Source: Negativicutes bacterium (lineage in GTDB: Bacteria > Bacillota_C > Negativicutes > Sporomusales_B > JARLHX01). Taken from it: DNA of 63,636 nt. Positions 43,289-52,630 of this stretch are shown here, piece by piece (the stretch's first letter is position 1; every line of letters starts with the position of its first letter). The notes beneath the pieces were generated by a model, which was not told the origin of the DNA, ran no database searches, and saw only the letters and a program-made list of their open reading frames with translations. The stretch is from NCBI GenBank assembly GCA_031292015.1, contig JARLHY010000012.1, positions 1 through 63,636 on the forward strand, in the 5' to 3' direction. The translations under genes and the position numbers were made by a program.

Positions 43289-43500
43289 ATGACCACTCAT
43301 ACGGCAGCCGATTCGGCGTTAGGGTACTTATATCAATTTGATCGTGACCTATTTGCTTTTGAGCTCTTCTGTTTCAATTATTGAGGTCGGATTGACGATA
43401 TAGATGATATAAGTATTCACTATAGTAATGAAGATCAGGTCTGTGAGCAGGATAAGAATGTTAGAAATAGCAAAAAGGCTCACCAGAACTTAAGTACCCT
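43289..43500 (+). pseudogene. Decayed N-terminal fragment of an unidentified (possibly DUF4297-like) protein
   Basis: ATG 43289 has an intact GGAGG eight bases upstream, and the frame reads MTTHTAADSALGYLYQFDRD before TGA at 43382. Just before the stop the next frame reads SSSVSIIEVG. The first frame then resumes with IDDIDDISIHYSNEDQ and CEQDKNVRNSKK up to about 43490. This pattern of two opposite frameshifts in a coherent protein, cut off where the regulator gene begins, marks a dead gene. The GYLYQ start and EQDK motif recall DUF4297-type dsDNA nuclease proteins of defence systems, from memory only. Confidence 0.6.
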
Positions 43501-43509
43501 CGGAGGAAA

Positions 43510-45471
43510 ATGTACGTGGACACTGAGCAAACAAAAAAGTGGACTGGTTATCATAACACAAGTTCTGCCAGACAAGAGCTTCCGCTAAACCTCCGAAGTG
43601 CTTGGGAGCGGGCATTGCGGCGAAAAATAGATCCTTATACGGCATGCCCGATGGAAGTCTCAGTAGAAGCAAGAGCTAAAATCAAAGCCGATAATAAACG
43701 GATTTTCGTGTGTGCCCAGAGCCTATTCCATGCAACAAAATATATGGTCAAAGAGAATGGAAAGTTCTGCCTTTTGCTCTTTAGTAAAGAAGGTGTTCTG
43801 CTTGCAATTTACCACTACGAGCAAATGAACGAATGGCTGGTCGATCATAAGATCAACGTATGGACAAATTGGTCGGAGGACTATATCGGCCCCAACATAT
43901 TTTCCATCGGGATTAAGGAAAGAACGGGAACTACCATGATCGGCGCAGAGAATTATGCTCATATTTTTACGAACGGCGCATGGTATTTTTCTTCTATCTT
44001 TGACGGAAACGACGATTTGCTAGGTGGACTTGCCCTCGTAACAACAGCTGATTACGCTTCTGAGTATCTGGAATATCTGGTATATGCGCTCAGCAAAAAT
44101 ATTGAGCTTCACTTTGCGTGGTTTGGATTTTTTCATAATGCTTCCAGCGTAACAGAAGGTATGGGTTTTATGTCCATTGACCAATCAACTGGCGAAAACC
44201 GCATTCTGACCATGGGCGAAGAAATATTCAAAATGCTTGGCATTAAGGAAGATAATTACGTCTATAAGAAGTTGGAACAGTATATTGACCCGCTTCCGGC
44301 CAATGCAGAATTCTGGAATATGATGAATCGAAAGGACTGCGTAAGCGATAAAACCATTCGCCTGATCTGTCGAGGAAGGGCCTCTGAGGTATGTATCAGC
44401 ACCTCTATCTTCAAGGAACCAACCTTCCATATTGACGGCATGGTTGTTATTTTTAATTCATACAGCAGAATTCAGCGCTTGGTAGTTAAGTATAACGGCA
44501 GTGTGGCGCATTTTTCTTTCGACTCTATCATCGGAAAAAGTAAGTCCTTTTTGGATGCGGTCAACCATACGAAGAACGCAGCATACTCCGAGAGCAACAT
44601 TTTACTTCTGGGCGAGAGCGGCACAGGCAAGGAGGTTATCGCGCAGGCGATACACAACGCCAGCTACTGCCGCAAAGGACCTTTTGTGGCAATCAACTGT
44701 GCCTCCTTTTCCAAGGAGTTGATTGCTAGCGAATTGTTTGGGTATGTGGAAGGTGCATTTACCGGTGCTCGCAGGGGAGGCAGTATCGGGAAATTTGAGA
44801 TGGCAAATAACGGAACGCTGTTCCTGGATGAAATCGGAGACATGCCGCTAGACCTTCAGGCCGTTCTTCTGCGTACTTTAGAGGAAAGATGCTTTATGAA
44901 GGTGGGTGGAAATGAAATCAAACAGATCAACACCCGTATCATTGCTGCTACCAATAAGAACCTCTCGGAAAAAATGAAGAAGGGACTGTTTCGCGAGGAT
45001 CTTTATTACCGTCTGAGTGTTGTCCGGATTACCATTCCGCCTTTGCGTCTGCGGGGAAATGATATTTTGCTTCTCGCCAATGAATTCTTAAAAAACGTAT
45101 GTGACCGACAGCGCAAAAAGGAGGTCAGCCTGACAGAGGATGCAAAAGGATTTTTGCTTAATTACCAATGGCCCGGAAATGTGAGAGAATTAAACAACCT
45201 TCTGGAAGGAATCGTAAGCATAAGCAGCAGCGACTTGATTTCCGCGGATATCATCATAAAATACCTGGGATATGAGGAAACGGAACCAATGTCTTCCATT
45301 CAGGCCATGACGACTGATTCCTCGGAGCTGGAACAAATGAAACGGGCCCTGCGGGAGAACCGGGGAAATCGCTGTAAGGCGGCGGAGTCCATTGGAATGT
45401 CACGTAGCACCTTTTATCGCCGATTAAGAGAGTATGGCCTAGATAAAGGGAAAAGATCTGGGACGCTTTGA
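43510..45471 (+). CDS. Sigma-54-dependent activator (AcoR-like)
   Basis: The 653-residue regulator from ATG 43510 (after GGAGGAAA) has an N-terminal sensory region of about 330 residues with GAF-like features. The AAA+ domain follows: Walker A GESGTGKE (368), the sigma-54 contact loop GAFTGA (415-420), DEIGDMPL, and [13 protein letters not shown] Fis-type helix-turn-helix closes it ([20 protein letters not shown]). The layout is that of AcoR-type activators, which sense small organic compounds. A canonical -24/-12 promoter lies 420 bp downstream, ahead of the beta-oxidation genes, so it most likely controls them. Its last 19 codons are duplicated downstream. It is more A/T-rich than the genes outside the block. 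Confidence 0.92.
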   Translation: MYVDTEQTKKWTGYHNTSSARQELPLNLRSAWERALRRKIDPYTACPMEVSVEARAKIKADNKRIFVCAQSLFHATKYMVKENGKFCLLLFSKEGVLLAIYHYEQMNEWLVDHKINVWTNWSEDYIGPNIFSIGIKERTGTTMIGAENYAHIFTNGAWYFSSIFDGNDDLLGGLALVTTADYASEYLEYLVYALSKNIELHFAWFGFFHNASSVTEGMGFMSIDQSTGENRILTMGEEIFKMLGIKEDNYVYKKLEQYIDPLPANAEFWNMMNRKDCVSDKTIRLICRGRASEVCISTSIFKEPTFHIDGMVVIFNSYSRIQRLVVKYNGSVAHFSFDSIIGKSKSFLDAVNHTKNAAYSESNILLLGESGTGKEVIAQAIHNASYCRKGPFVAINCASFSKELIASELFGYVEGAFTGARRGGSIGKFEMANNGTLFLDEIGDMPLDLQAVLLRTLEERCFMKVGGNEIKQINTRIIAATNKNLSEKMKKGLFREDLYYRLSVVRITIPPLRLRGNDILLLANEFLKNVCDRQRKKEVSLTEDAKGFLLNYQWPGNVRELNNLLEGIVSISSSDLISADIIIKYLGYEETEPMSSIQAMTTDSSELEQMKRALRENRGNRCKAAESIGMSRSTFYRRLREYGLDKGKRSGTL

Positions 45472-45905
45472 CACAACTATTGGGAATATCCCATTGGCGT
45501 GGAACAATTTTGGCACAATTGGGAGCAGAGTAGCTGATTTCTGCATGGACATCTCCGGAAATTGGTCAATGTGTATAATGGAGCACAGGCATTAAGCGGC
45601 TTACATGCATAATATGATAAAGCGAGAAACGTGCCCGTATTGGCAGATTTCTCGCTCTTTTTATCGCCGATTAAGAGAGTATGGCCTAGATAAAGGGAAA
45701 AGATGTGGCACACTTTGAGACGCTTTTGGGAATATCCCGTTGGTGTGGAACAAATTTGGCACAACTGGGAGCAGAGTAGCTAATGATTTCTGCATGGACA
45801 TCTCCGGAAATTGGTCAATCTGTATAATGTAGCACAGGAATTAAGCGGCTTAAACGCAATAATATGACATAAAGCAAGAGATGTGCCCGTGTTGGCACAT
45901 TTCTT
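45412..45905 (+). repeat. Tandem duplication of about 247 bp, including the regulator's 3' end
   Basis: Copy 1 (45412-45658) begins inside the regulator gene at TTTTATCGCC; copy 2 (45659-45905) begins with the same bases. The copies are highly similar with scattered substitutions and a few small indels. Copy 2 repeats the regulator's final codons ([15 protein letters not shown], then CGTL and TGA) without a start. Each copy carries GGGAATATCCC, a GTGGAACAA element, and a hairpin that holds the -24/-12 sequence. Confidence 0.9.
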
Positions 45906-45908
45906 GCT
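45893..45908 (+). promoter_or_regulatory. Canonical sigma-54 promoter (-24/-12)
   Basis: TGGCAC (45893-45898), five bases, TTGCT (45904-45908) matches the sigma-54 consensus exactly. The matching site in repeat copy 1 (45641-45656) is TGGCAG-N5-TCGCT and probably weak. It precedes the gene at 46069 by 160 bp. The element also lies in a hairpin (AAAGCAAGA.../...TCTTGCTTT) that could act as a terminator for the regulator gene. Confidence 0.85.
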
Positions 45909-46068
45909 TTATTAGGCTGCGAAACGATCCGCAGATCCAACAGATAAAAGTAATGTTATAGGAGCAAAGGGGCGGCCTCGATGGATGTTATTGGTAACCA
46001 TCGCGAAAGGACTACAAAGAAGCTGATCATCAGGATTTAAGAGCGAAAGAAAAAAGGAGAAACAAACA

Positions 46069-48408
46069 ATGATAAGAGCGATCAACAAGGCCGCTGTGCT
46101 TGGAGCAGGCGTAATGGGTAGCGGAATAGCTGCTCTATTGGCCGGAGTTGGAGTAGAAGTCAAACTGCTTGACGTCGTTCCAAAAGAGCTTGACGAAAAC
46201 GAAAAGAAAAAAGGCTTGACAACGGAAAGTACAGAATTTCGCAATCGGTTTGCGCAAGCGGCAATTGACCGTATCTCAAATCCAAAAGCAGGCATTCTGT
46301 TTCACAAGGATCAGGCCAGATTAATCAGCATTGGTAATATGAGTGACAACATGGATATGCTTGCGGATTGTGATTGGATCATCGAGGTAGTGGTTGAAAA
46401 TCTCTCCGTCAAGAAGCAGCTCATGGCGAATGTCGCCAAATACAGGAAGCCTGGATGCATTGTATCAACGAACACCTCCGGCGTGTCTATCGCCGCAATT
46501 GCGGAAGACATGTCAGAGAATTTTAAGGAACATTTTCTTGGGACACACTTTTTCAACCCTCCCCGCATGATGCGGCTATTCGAGTTGGTCCCGACACCAG
46601 ATACATCGTCTGAGCTCCTGGAATTTATGAAGCATTATGGCCGGGATAAGCTGGGCAAGGGCATCGTTTGGGCAAAGGACACCCCGAATTTTATCGGAAA
46701 TCGAATTGGCGTATATGCTCTTGTAAATTCCATCCAGAAAATGCTGAAATACAATATCGATATTCCGACCATGGATCAGATCACCGGAGTAGTGTTGGGA
46801 AGACCTAAAAGCGCGACCTTTCGCACGCTGGATATGGTTGGCATAGATGTATTCGCCAGTGTGGCGAAAAATGTCATTACCAACATCGATGACGCAGCAG
46901 AGCAAATGCAATATACGGTGCCCGAATTTGTCAATGAGCTGATTGCAATGGGAGCGCTTGGAGACAAGAGCAGGAAGGGCTTCTTCCGAAAGGACAATGT
47001 AAACGGCCGGAAGACGAACTTTTTCTGGAATGAGAAGACCAGGAGCTACGAGGAACTCAAGAATGTGGAACTGGAGGGCATCCGGCAAGCGCTGCAGAGC
47101 AAAAACAAATATGCAGAAATGGTCTATGCAGAGGCTTTGGAAAACAAGGTTGCCTGGGAGCACATAAAAGACATCCTGCTTTACAGTGCGGGCAAGGTGC
47201 CTGAAATAACAGACGACTATACCATGATAGATAAGGCGATGGTATGGGGCTACAACTGGGAGAAGGGACCCTTCCAGATCTGGGACGCCATTGGGCTGGA
47301 AAAATCCGTCGAGAAAATGAAGGCGGAAGGCGAAACCATTCCGGCTTGGGTGGAGAAAAAGCTCGCCGCAGGTGATACGAGTTTTTACAGCGGGGAAGAA
47401 AACAGCGAGTCCTACATCAGCCTGAATCACGCGAAATCGCGCGTTGTCAGGGGCAACGAAGACGCGTCGCTGGTGGACATTGGAGACGGCGTATTATGCC
47501 TGGAATTCCATTCGAAGGGCAATGCCTTGTCACCCAAATCGATGGAAGTGCTTGCCCAGGCAGCTGAAGAACTGGAAAATGACTGGTATGGTCTGGTGAT
47601 CGGAAACCAGCAGAAGAACTTCTGTGTGGGTGCAAACCTGGGCGATATCGCGGCATTTATCGACAGAAAAGCATGGGTAGAGCTCGAAAACTTCTCCAAA
47701 GGGCTGCAGAATTCGATGATGGGGCTCAAGTATGCCGCCAAGCCTGTAGTGGCGACCCCCTGCGGTATGGCACTGGGCGGCGGCGCAGAAATGGTGATGC
47801 ATTCCTATCAAGTAGCGGCGCAGTCCGAACTCCACATGGGACTGGTGGAGACGGGTGTGGGCGTAGTACCCGCTTCCGGTGGATGCAAAGAGCTGTTGGT
47901 GCGGGCGGTGGAAAGCTGCTCCGACACTTCGAAGATGAGTCTGCTGCCAGCATTAAAACGGGCATGGCGAATCATCATGACAGGGGTGGTTTCCGCCAAT
48001 GCACATGATGCCATAGCCAAGGGATATCTTAAGAAGACTACCCGTGTGATCATGAATCCGGACGCAATGATCGACGAGGGCAAAAAGATGGTGCTTCAGA
48101 TCTTTGCCAACGGCTATCAACGGCTCATGCCACCCATCATTCCACTGCTGGGAGATTACGGAAGATCCGCGATCCTTTACGAGTTGCAGGCCATGCTCGA
48201 TGGAGGATTCATTACGGAATACGATGCCTATATCGGCAAAAAGCTGGCGTATGTTCTGAGCGGTGCAAACGCGACTGTGGGTACGCAGGTGAGCGAGCAG
48301 TACATCCTGGATCTGGAGCGGGAAGCTTTCCTGAGTCTCTGCGGTGAGGAGAAAACACGCGCACGGATGGCGCATATGCTGCAGACCGGCAAACGTCTTC
48401 AAAACTAA
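46069..48408 (+). CDS. Fused 3-hydroxyacyl-CoA dehydrogenase / enoyl-CoA hydratase (FadN-like)
   Basis: The 779-residue bifunctional enzyme starts with the NAD-binding dehydrogenase domain (AVLGAGVMGSGIAALLAG; active-site region LGTHFFNPPRMMRLFELV). It ends with a crotonase-type domain from about residue 465 (NFCVGANLGD, ALGGGAEMVMH). The order dehydrogenase then hydratase and the length fit FadN of Bacillus rather than FadB/FadJ. It performs two steps of beta-oxidation. It is the first gene behind the sigma-54 promoter and precedes a FadA-like thiolase by 15 bp. No acyl-CoA dehydrogenase is in the block. Confidence 0.92.
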   Translation: MIRAINKAAVLGAGVMGSGIAALLAGVGVEVKLLDVVPKELDENEKKKGLTTESTEFRNRFAQAAIDRISNPKAGILFHKDQARLISIGNMSDNMDMLADCDWIIEVVVENLSVKKQLMANVAKYRKPGCIVSTNTSGVSIAAIAEDMSENFKEHFLGTHFFNPPRMMRLFELVPTPDTSSELLEFMKHYGRDKLGKGIVWAKDTPNFIGNRIGVYALVNSIQKMLKYNIDIPTMDQITGVVLGRPKSATFRTLDMVGIDVFASVAKNVITNIDDAAEQMQYTVPEFVNELIAMGALGDKSRKGFFRKDNVNGRKTNFFWNEKTRSYEELKNVELEGIRQALQSKNKYAEMVYAEALENKVAWEHIKDILLYSAGKVPEITDDYTMIDKAMVWGYNWEKGPFQIWDAIGLEKSVEKMKAEGETIPAWVEKKLAAGDTSFYSGEENSESYISLNHAKSRVVRGNEDASLVDIGDGVLCLEFHSKGNALSPKSMEVLAQAAEELENDWYGLVIGNQQKNFCVGANLGDIAAFIDRKAWVELENFSKGLQNSMMGLKYAAKPVVATPCGMALGGGAEMVMHSYQVAAQSELHMGLVETGVGVVPASGGCKELLVRAVESCSDTSKMSLLPALKRAWRIIMTGVVSANAHDAIAKGYLKKTTRVIMNPDAMIDEGKKMVLQIFANGYQRLMPPIIPLLGDYGRSAILYELQAMLDGGFITEYDAYIGKKLAYVLSGANATVGTQVSEQYILDLEREAFLSLCGEEKTRARMAHMLQTGKRLQN

Positions 48409-48423
48409 AGGAGCATGATACTT

Positions 48424-49608
48424 ATGAACATAAATGATGCTTTTATTGTGGCATACGGCAGATCGCCCATCGGCAAAGCGAACAAAGGAATATTCAAGGA
48501 CACCTGGCCGGATGAATACGCCGCACAGGTTATCAAGGGTACACTGGCCAAGGTGCCCCAGTTGGATTCTACTGAGATTGATGATTTTCTGCTTGGCTGC
48601 GCGTTTCCAGAGGCGGAGCAGGGCATGAATATGGCGCGCACCGTGTTGCTTCGCGCCGGTCTTCCCGAGTCCTTACCGGCCGCGACCATCAACCGCTTCT
48701 GTTCGTCCGGCCTGCAGACCATCGCAATGAGTGCCAACAACATCATGGCAGGGCAGGCAGACGTTGTCCTTGCAGGCGGTGTGGAGTCCATGAGCATGGT
48801 GCCCATGCTGGGAAACATCCTGGTTGCAAACCCGTACCTGATGGAGCACTTCCCACGCTTTCAGGCGACAATGGGAATTACGGCAGAAAATGTCGCCGAG
48901 AAATATGAAGTAACCCGGCAGGAACAGGATGAGTTTGCCTGTGAAAGCCATCAAAAAGCTGCCCGGGCGCAGGCAGCAGGCAGGTTTGATTCCCAGATTG
49001 TTCCCATTGAGGCGGTAAAGGCTACCAAAAGAATTAACGGATATCCTGCCAAAGAAACGGCCATTTATTTCAAAGATGAGGGGATCCGGGGCGATATCAC
49101 TGTCGAAAGTCTCAGCAAATTAAAACCGGTTTTTAAAGCCGGAGGCAGCGTGACCCCGGGAAATTCTTCGCAGATGAGCGACGGAGCCGCGATGGCGCTG
49201 CTCATGTCCGGTAAAAAAGTAAAATCGCTGGGTGTAAAACCGCTGGCAAGATTCAAAGGTTTTGCCGTTGCCGGTGTTGCACCTGAATACATGGGGATTG
49301 GCCCCATCAAGGCCATTCCAAAGGTCCTCAAAATCACCGGGCTGAGCCTAAAGGATATTGGACTGATCGAACTCAATGAGGCGTTTGCCTCTCAAGCCAT
49401 TGCCTGTATCAAGGAATTAGGGCTGAATAAGGATATTGTAAACGTAAATGGGGGCGCAATTGCTCTCGGTCACCCCCTGGGTTGTACCGGTGCATTCCTG
49501 ACCGCGAAACTCTTGAGCGAAATGAAGCTTCGAGATGTTAAATTCGGCATGGTCAGCATGTGCATCGGTGGAGGAATGGGTGCTGCGGCTATTTTCGAAG
49601 TAGTATAA
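48424..49608 (+). CDS. Acetyl-CoA acyltransferase (FadA-like thiolase)
   Basis: ATG 48424 lies ten bases after AAAGGAG and is preferred over ATG 48415. The 394-residue thiolase has the nucleophile Cys in INRFCSSGLQT, then ESMSMVPM, NEAFASQA, GGAIALGHPLGCTGA and CIGGGMGAAA. The sequence around the active Cys is the degradative FadA type, unlike the thiolase at 19806. It carries out the thiolytic step that ends each round started by the FadN-like enzyme, with which it forms an operon. Confidence 0.92.
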   Translation: MNINDAFIVAYGRSPIGKANKGIFKDTWPDEYAAQVIKGTLAKVPQLDSTEIDDFLLGCAFPEAEQGMNMARTVLLRAGLPESLPAATINRFCSSGLQTIAMSANNIMAGQADVVLAGGVESMSMVPMLGNILVANPYLMEHFPRFQATMGITAENVAEKYEVTRQEQDEFACESHQKAARAQAAGRFDSQIVPIEAVKATKRINGYPAKETAIYFKDEGIRGDITVESLSKLKPVFKAGGSVTPGNSSQMSDGAAMALLMSGKKVKSLGVKPLARFKGFAVAGVAPEYMGIGPIKAIPKVLKITGLSLKDIGLIELNEAFASQAIACIKELGLNKDIVNVNGGAIALGHPLGCTGAFLTAKLLSEMKLRDVKFGMVSMCIGGGMGAAAIFEVV

Positions 49609-49673
49609 CCCCATTGGCCACTATGAAAGCTACGGTTTAAATTGCTAAAAAATTTAAAGGAGAGTGATTGATT

Positions 49674-49760
49674 ATGCATGAAAATCACGGACGGGAAAAC
49701 CCAACTCCCGTGGGGCTAGTTGCTTTGGCAATTGCGTGCCTTACCTTTTCCACGGCCTGA
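49674..49760 (+). pseudogene. N-terminal remnant resembling an acetate uptake transporter
   Basis: ATG 49674 has AAAGGAGAG upstream. The 28-residue frame has ENPTPVGLVALAIACLTF, much like the start of GPR1/FUN34/YaaH acetate transporters (which begin ...NPAPLGL...). It stops at TGA 49760, and no further transporter sequence follows in any frame up to 49981. Either a deletion removed the rest or it is an unrelated micro-protein. Confidence 0.4.
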
Positions 49761-49981
49761 AAAGATGCTTGCAAACAGGAACTTGGCAAAGAGCAAATTT
49801 CTCATCTGATAAAAAATGATCCTGAATCACAGCAAAGGGACAATTCGTTAAAATTTTGTGCGGGGGAGGAGCGCACTGTGCAACAGGCGCTAACCTCTAG
49901 CTACGGGCCATCAAGCGCTTGTCTATCGACTTCCTTTCTGCTATATTCGAAGCGATAAACTATCATTTGGAGGCATCGATA

Positions 49982-50779
49982 ATGATTACAGTCGGAATTG
50001 ATAGTGGGAGTCAAAATACGGAAGCCGTTGTATTGCAGGGAGAAACCATATTGGGAAGCGGGCGGGTCCCAAGCAGCTTTGATGCGCATCAGGCTGCGGT
50101 TGCTGCCTTGGAAACAGCGTTGGAAGCGGCGCACATACAAAGAGAGCAGGTGCAATTTATTGCAGTGACCGGAGCGGGGCGAAATATGATCCCGTTTGCG
50201 GATGGGCTGGTAAATGAGGTGATTTCCGCTGCAAAGGGTGTTTCGCATATACAGTCCGACGTAGGATTGATTATTGGTATGGGGGCGGAAGCCAGTCGTG
50301 CAATTCGGCTGCATTCAAACGGTGCTGTACGCGATTATGAACTTAATGATAAATGCGCCGCCGGCGGAGGAACGTTCCTTGAAACCATGGCTCGTGTGCT
50401 TCAAATCAGTATGGAGGAGATGGGACTACGGTCGTTGCAATATACGAAGGTGATTCCTATGAATGCACAATGCGTTGTGTTTGCAGAGTCTGAGGTGATC
50501 TCCCTGATCCATAAAAATGAATCCGTGGAGAACATTGCGCACGCCGTGAATGCGGGAGTTTGTGGCCGTATCTGTTCCATGATACGCCGGTTGGGTAAAA
50601 GCGAAGGATCCATGGTCTTGATCGGAGGTCCCGGTCATAACGCTGGCTTTGTTTCATGTGTTGAACAGGAACTCAATTGTAAGATCATAGTGCCCGACAA
50701 TGCCGATTATATAAGCGCCTTGGGTGCGGCATGCTGGGCTGGCGCCCATACCTCACAAAGTACAAGTGAGGAGGCGTGA
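49982..50779 (+). CDS. BadF/BadG/BcrA/BcrD-family ATPase, first copy
   Basis: ATG 49982 follows GGAGG by eight bases; the product is 265 residues. The ASKHA ATPase features are GIDSGSQNTEAVV at the start and LIGGPGHNAGF later. Two cysteines that hold the shared 4Fe-4S cluster in this family are present: Cys125 in NDKCAAGGGTFLE and Cys164 in AQCVVFAESEV. Such proteins are reductase components: ATP hydrolysis drives an electron into a 2-hydroxyacyl-CoA dehydratase or benzoyl-CoA reductase. Dehydratases usually need one such gene (a homodimer), while class I benzoyl-CoA reductases have two. A second copy follows after 3 bp. Confidence 0.9.
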   Translation: MITVGIDSGSQNTEAVVLQGETILGSGRVPSSFDAHQAAVAALETALEAAHIQREQVQFIAVTGAGRNMIPFADGLVNEVISAAKGVSHIQSDVGLIIGMGAEASRAIRLHSNGAVRDYELNDKCAAGGGTFLETMARVLQISMEEMGLRSLQYTKVIPMNAQCVVFAESEVISLIHKNESVENIAHAVNAGVCGRICSMIRRLGKSEGSMVLIGGPGHNAGFVSCVEQELNCKIIVPDNADYISALGAACWAGAHTSQSTSEEA

Positions 50780-50782
50780 GAT

Positions 50783-51679
50783 ATGGATCGAGCTTTGAAA
50801 AACGCAGATTTCTGGAGATGGACGGAATCGAACTGGGTCAATCCTGAGATCCCGGATTGGCATGGCTGTACTATCACAGCCGGTGTGGATATTGGCTCCA
50901 CAAGTACGCAGGCAGTCATCTTGGCGGATGGGGCGCTGTATGCTTACTCCAGTATCCGTACCGGCTCAAGCAGTCCGGACTCCGCGAGGCAGGCCATGGA
51001 ATGGGCGCTGAAGGACACGGATATGCGCCTGGAAGATATCCGGCACACCATTGGAACCGGATATGGTCGTGTCAATGTACCGTTCGCTGACCGGACCGTC
51101 ACGGAAATAACCTGCCATGCCAGAGGGGCCAATTACATTTACGGCCCAACCGTGCGGACCATCCTGGACATGGGCGGACAAGACTGTAAGGTGATTCGCT
51201 GCAACGAAAAAGGAATGGTAGAGGATTTCCTTATGAATGACAAGTGTGCAGCGGGCACGGGACGCGGTATGGAGGTCATCGCCAACCTGCTGTCTGTGCA
51301 TATCGAAGAAATCGGCGAGTTATCTTTCCGTGTGGATGAAGAGCCGCTGCCGGTCTGCAGTACCTGCGTGATTTTTGCCAAATCGGAGGCAATGCGACTT
51401 ATGCGGTCAGGCTGGACTAAAGAAAAGGTCATCGCCGCGTACTGTCTGGCCATGGCCATCAGGATAACCAAATTATTGGAACGTATAAAAATGAAACGGG
51501 ATTTTGCCATTACCGGTGGGATTGCCAAAAACATTGGCGTTGTGCAAAGAGTGGAACGTCTAACAGGCATAAAGGCTCTGGAACCAAGCTTTGATACGCA
51601 GATTGCAGGCGCGTTGGGCGCAGCGCTCATCGCAGCGGATTTTATGAAAAAGACGCAGCACAGCCGTGCCGGCGACTGA
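50783..51679 (+). CDS. BadF/BadG/BcrA/BcrD-family ATPase, second copy
   Basis: The 298-residue partner of the preceding gene has an extra 30-residue N-terminus (with DFWRWTESNW). The ATPase motif GVDIGSTSTQAVIL, MGGQDCKVI, Cys155 in NDKCAAGTGRGME and Cys195 in CSTCVIFAKSEAM, and ITGGIAKN follow. The lengths of the pair (265 and 298) are close to the small and large ATPase subunits of Azoarcus-type benzoyl-CoA reductases. The two probably form a heterodimer that sends electrons to the subunits at 53980 and 55113. Confidence 0.9.
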   Translation: MDRALKNADFWRWTESNWVNPEIPDWHGCTITAGVDIGSTSTQAVILADGALYAYSSIRTGSSSPDSARQAMEWALKDTDMRLEDIRHTIGTGYGRVNVPFADRTVTEITCHARGANYIYGPTVRTILDMGGQDCKVIRCNEKGMVEDFLMNDKCAAGTGRGMEVIANLLSVHIEEIGELSFRVDEEPLPVCSTCVIFAKSEAMRLMRSGWTKEKVIAAYCLAMAIRITKLLERIKMKRDFAITGGIAKNIGVVQRVERLTGIKALEPSFDTQIAGALGAALIAADFMKKTQHSRAGD

Positions 51680-51761
51680 CAAATTCCCAGACTGAAAGAC
51701 AAGTAAAGGCACTGAACAACAGCATTGTTGTTACAGTATTATGAAAGGAGAAACAAAAGAT

Positions 51762-52547
51762 ATGTGCATGAGTCATACTTATAGTTTAGTGAAATACCAT
51801 GTGGAGGGTTCAATTGCGAAAATCACTCTAAACAGCCCGGAGAAACTGAACGCATTTGAGGTCGCTCTGATCAATGATCTGATTCACGCAATGCATGAGG
51901 CAGCCGAGGATCCTAATGTCAAAGTGATTGTACTTACGGGAGCCGGAAAAGCATTTTGTGCAGGCGGCGACGTGAGCTATATGCAGTCGCTGAATCTGGA
52001 CAGCGCTTATGATTACGTCAAGATAGGCAAGAGATTGGTAGACTCAATGACGTTAACGCCAAAGCCGATCATTGCTGCGGTCAATGGTTTTGCCGTGGGT
52101 GCGGGACTGTCTTTGGCACTGCTGAGTGATATTGTAATTGCTTCAGACAAGGCTGTGTTCGGAGCTGCTTTTATCAACATCGGCCTGATGCCTGACTGCG
52201 GTCTGCTGTATTATTTGCCGCGTGTCGTCGGGCTTAGAGCCGCGAAGGAACTGACTCTTACCGGAAGAAACTTTGACGCGCAGGAGGCGCTGAGACTGGG
52301 GGTTGTCAATCAGGTCGTGGAAGCAGACAAGCTGGAGGAGACCGTGGAAAAGCTGAGCAAAAAAATGGCGGCTGGTCCTGCTGCGGCGATGGCGTTAACC
52401 AAGTCTGTAATGAACAGCGGCCTAGACATGAATATTGACGGGCTCATGAACAGCGAGGCATTAGCGCAGGCGATGCTGATCGTTTCAGCAGACGCCCAGG
52501 AGGGGGCAGATGCTTTCCTTACTAAGAGAAAGGCTAATTTTAAGTAA
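51762..52547 (+). CDS. Enoyl-CoA hydratase/isomerase family protein
   Basis: The ribosome binding site AAAGGAG (51744-51750) lies inside the longest frame, so ATG 51762 is taken as start, giving 261 residues. Crotonase features: GAGKAFCAGGDVSYMQ, NGFAVGAGLSLALLSD, and AFINIGLMPDCGLLYYLPR. In the last segment the hydratase glutamate of crt (PEVNLGIIPGFGG) has no obvious match, as Asp/Cys occupy that loop, so isomerase or hydrolase chemistry is possible. It lies between the ATPase pair and the CoA-transferase, on the same strand. Confidence 0.88.
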   Translation: MCMSHTYSLVKYHVEGSIAKITLNSPEKLNAFEVALINDLIHAMHEAAEDPNVKVIVLTGAGKAFCAGGDVSYMQSLNLDSAYDYVKIGKRLVDSMTLTPKPIIAAVNGFAVGAGLSLALLSDIVIASDKAVFGAAFINIGLMPDCGLLYYLPRVVGLRAAKELTLTGRNFDAQEALRLGVVNQVVEADKLEETVEKLSKKMAAGPAAAMALTKSVMNSGLDMNIDGLMNSEALAQAMLIVSADAQEGADAFLTKRKANFK

Positions 52548-52630
52548 GCAATAGTTTGTTGATCCGTGCATGCAATATCTGGTTTTCTCAAATCAATCGC
52601 TAAGAAATAATATTAGAAAGGATGAAAACA

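Noticed and set aside
43382..43384. Selenocysteine at the TGA in the 43.3 kb fragment
   Set aside because: The protein around the TGA is also frameshifted and truncated, and no SECIS-like hairpin follows.
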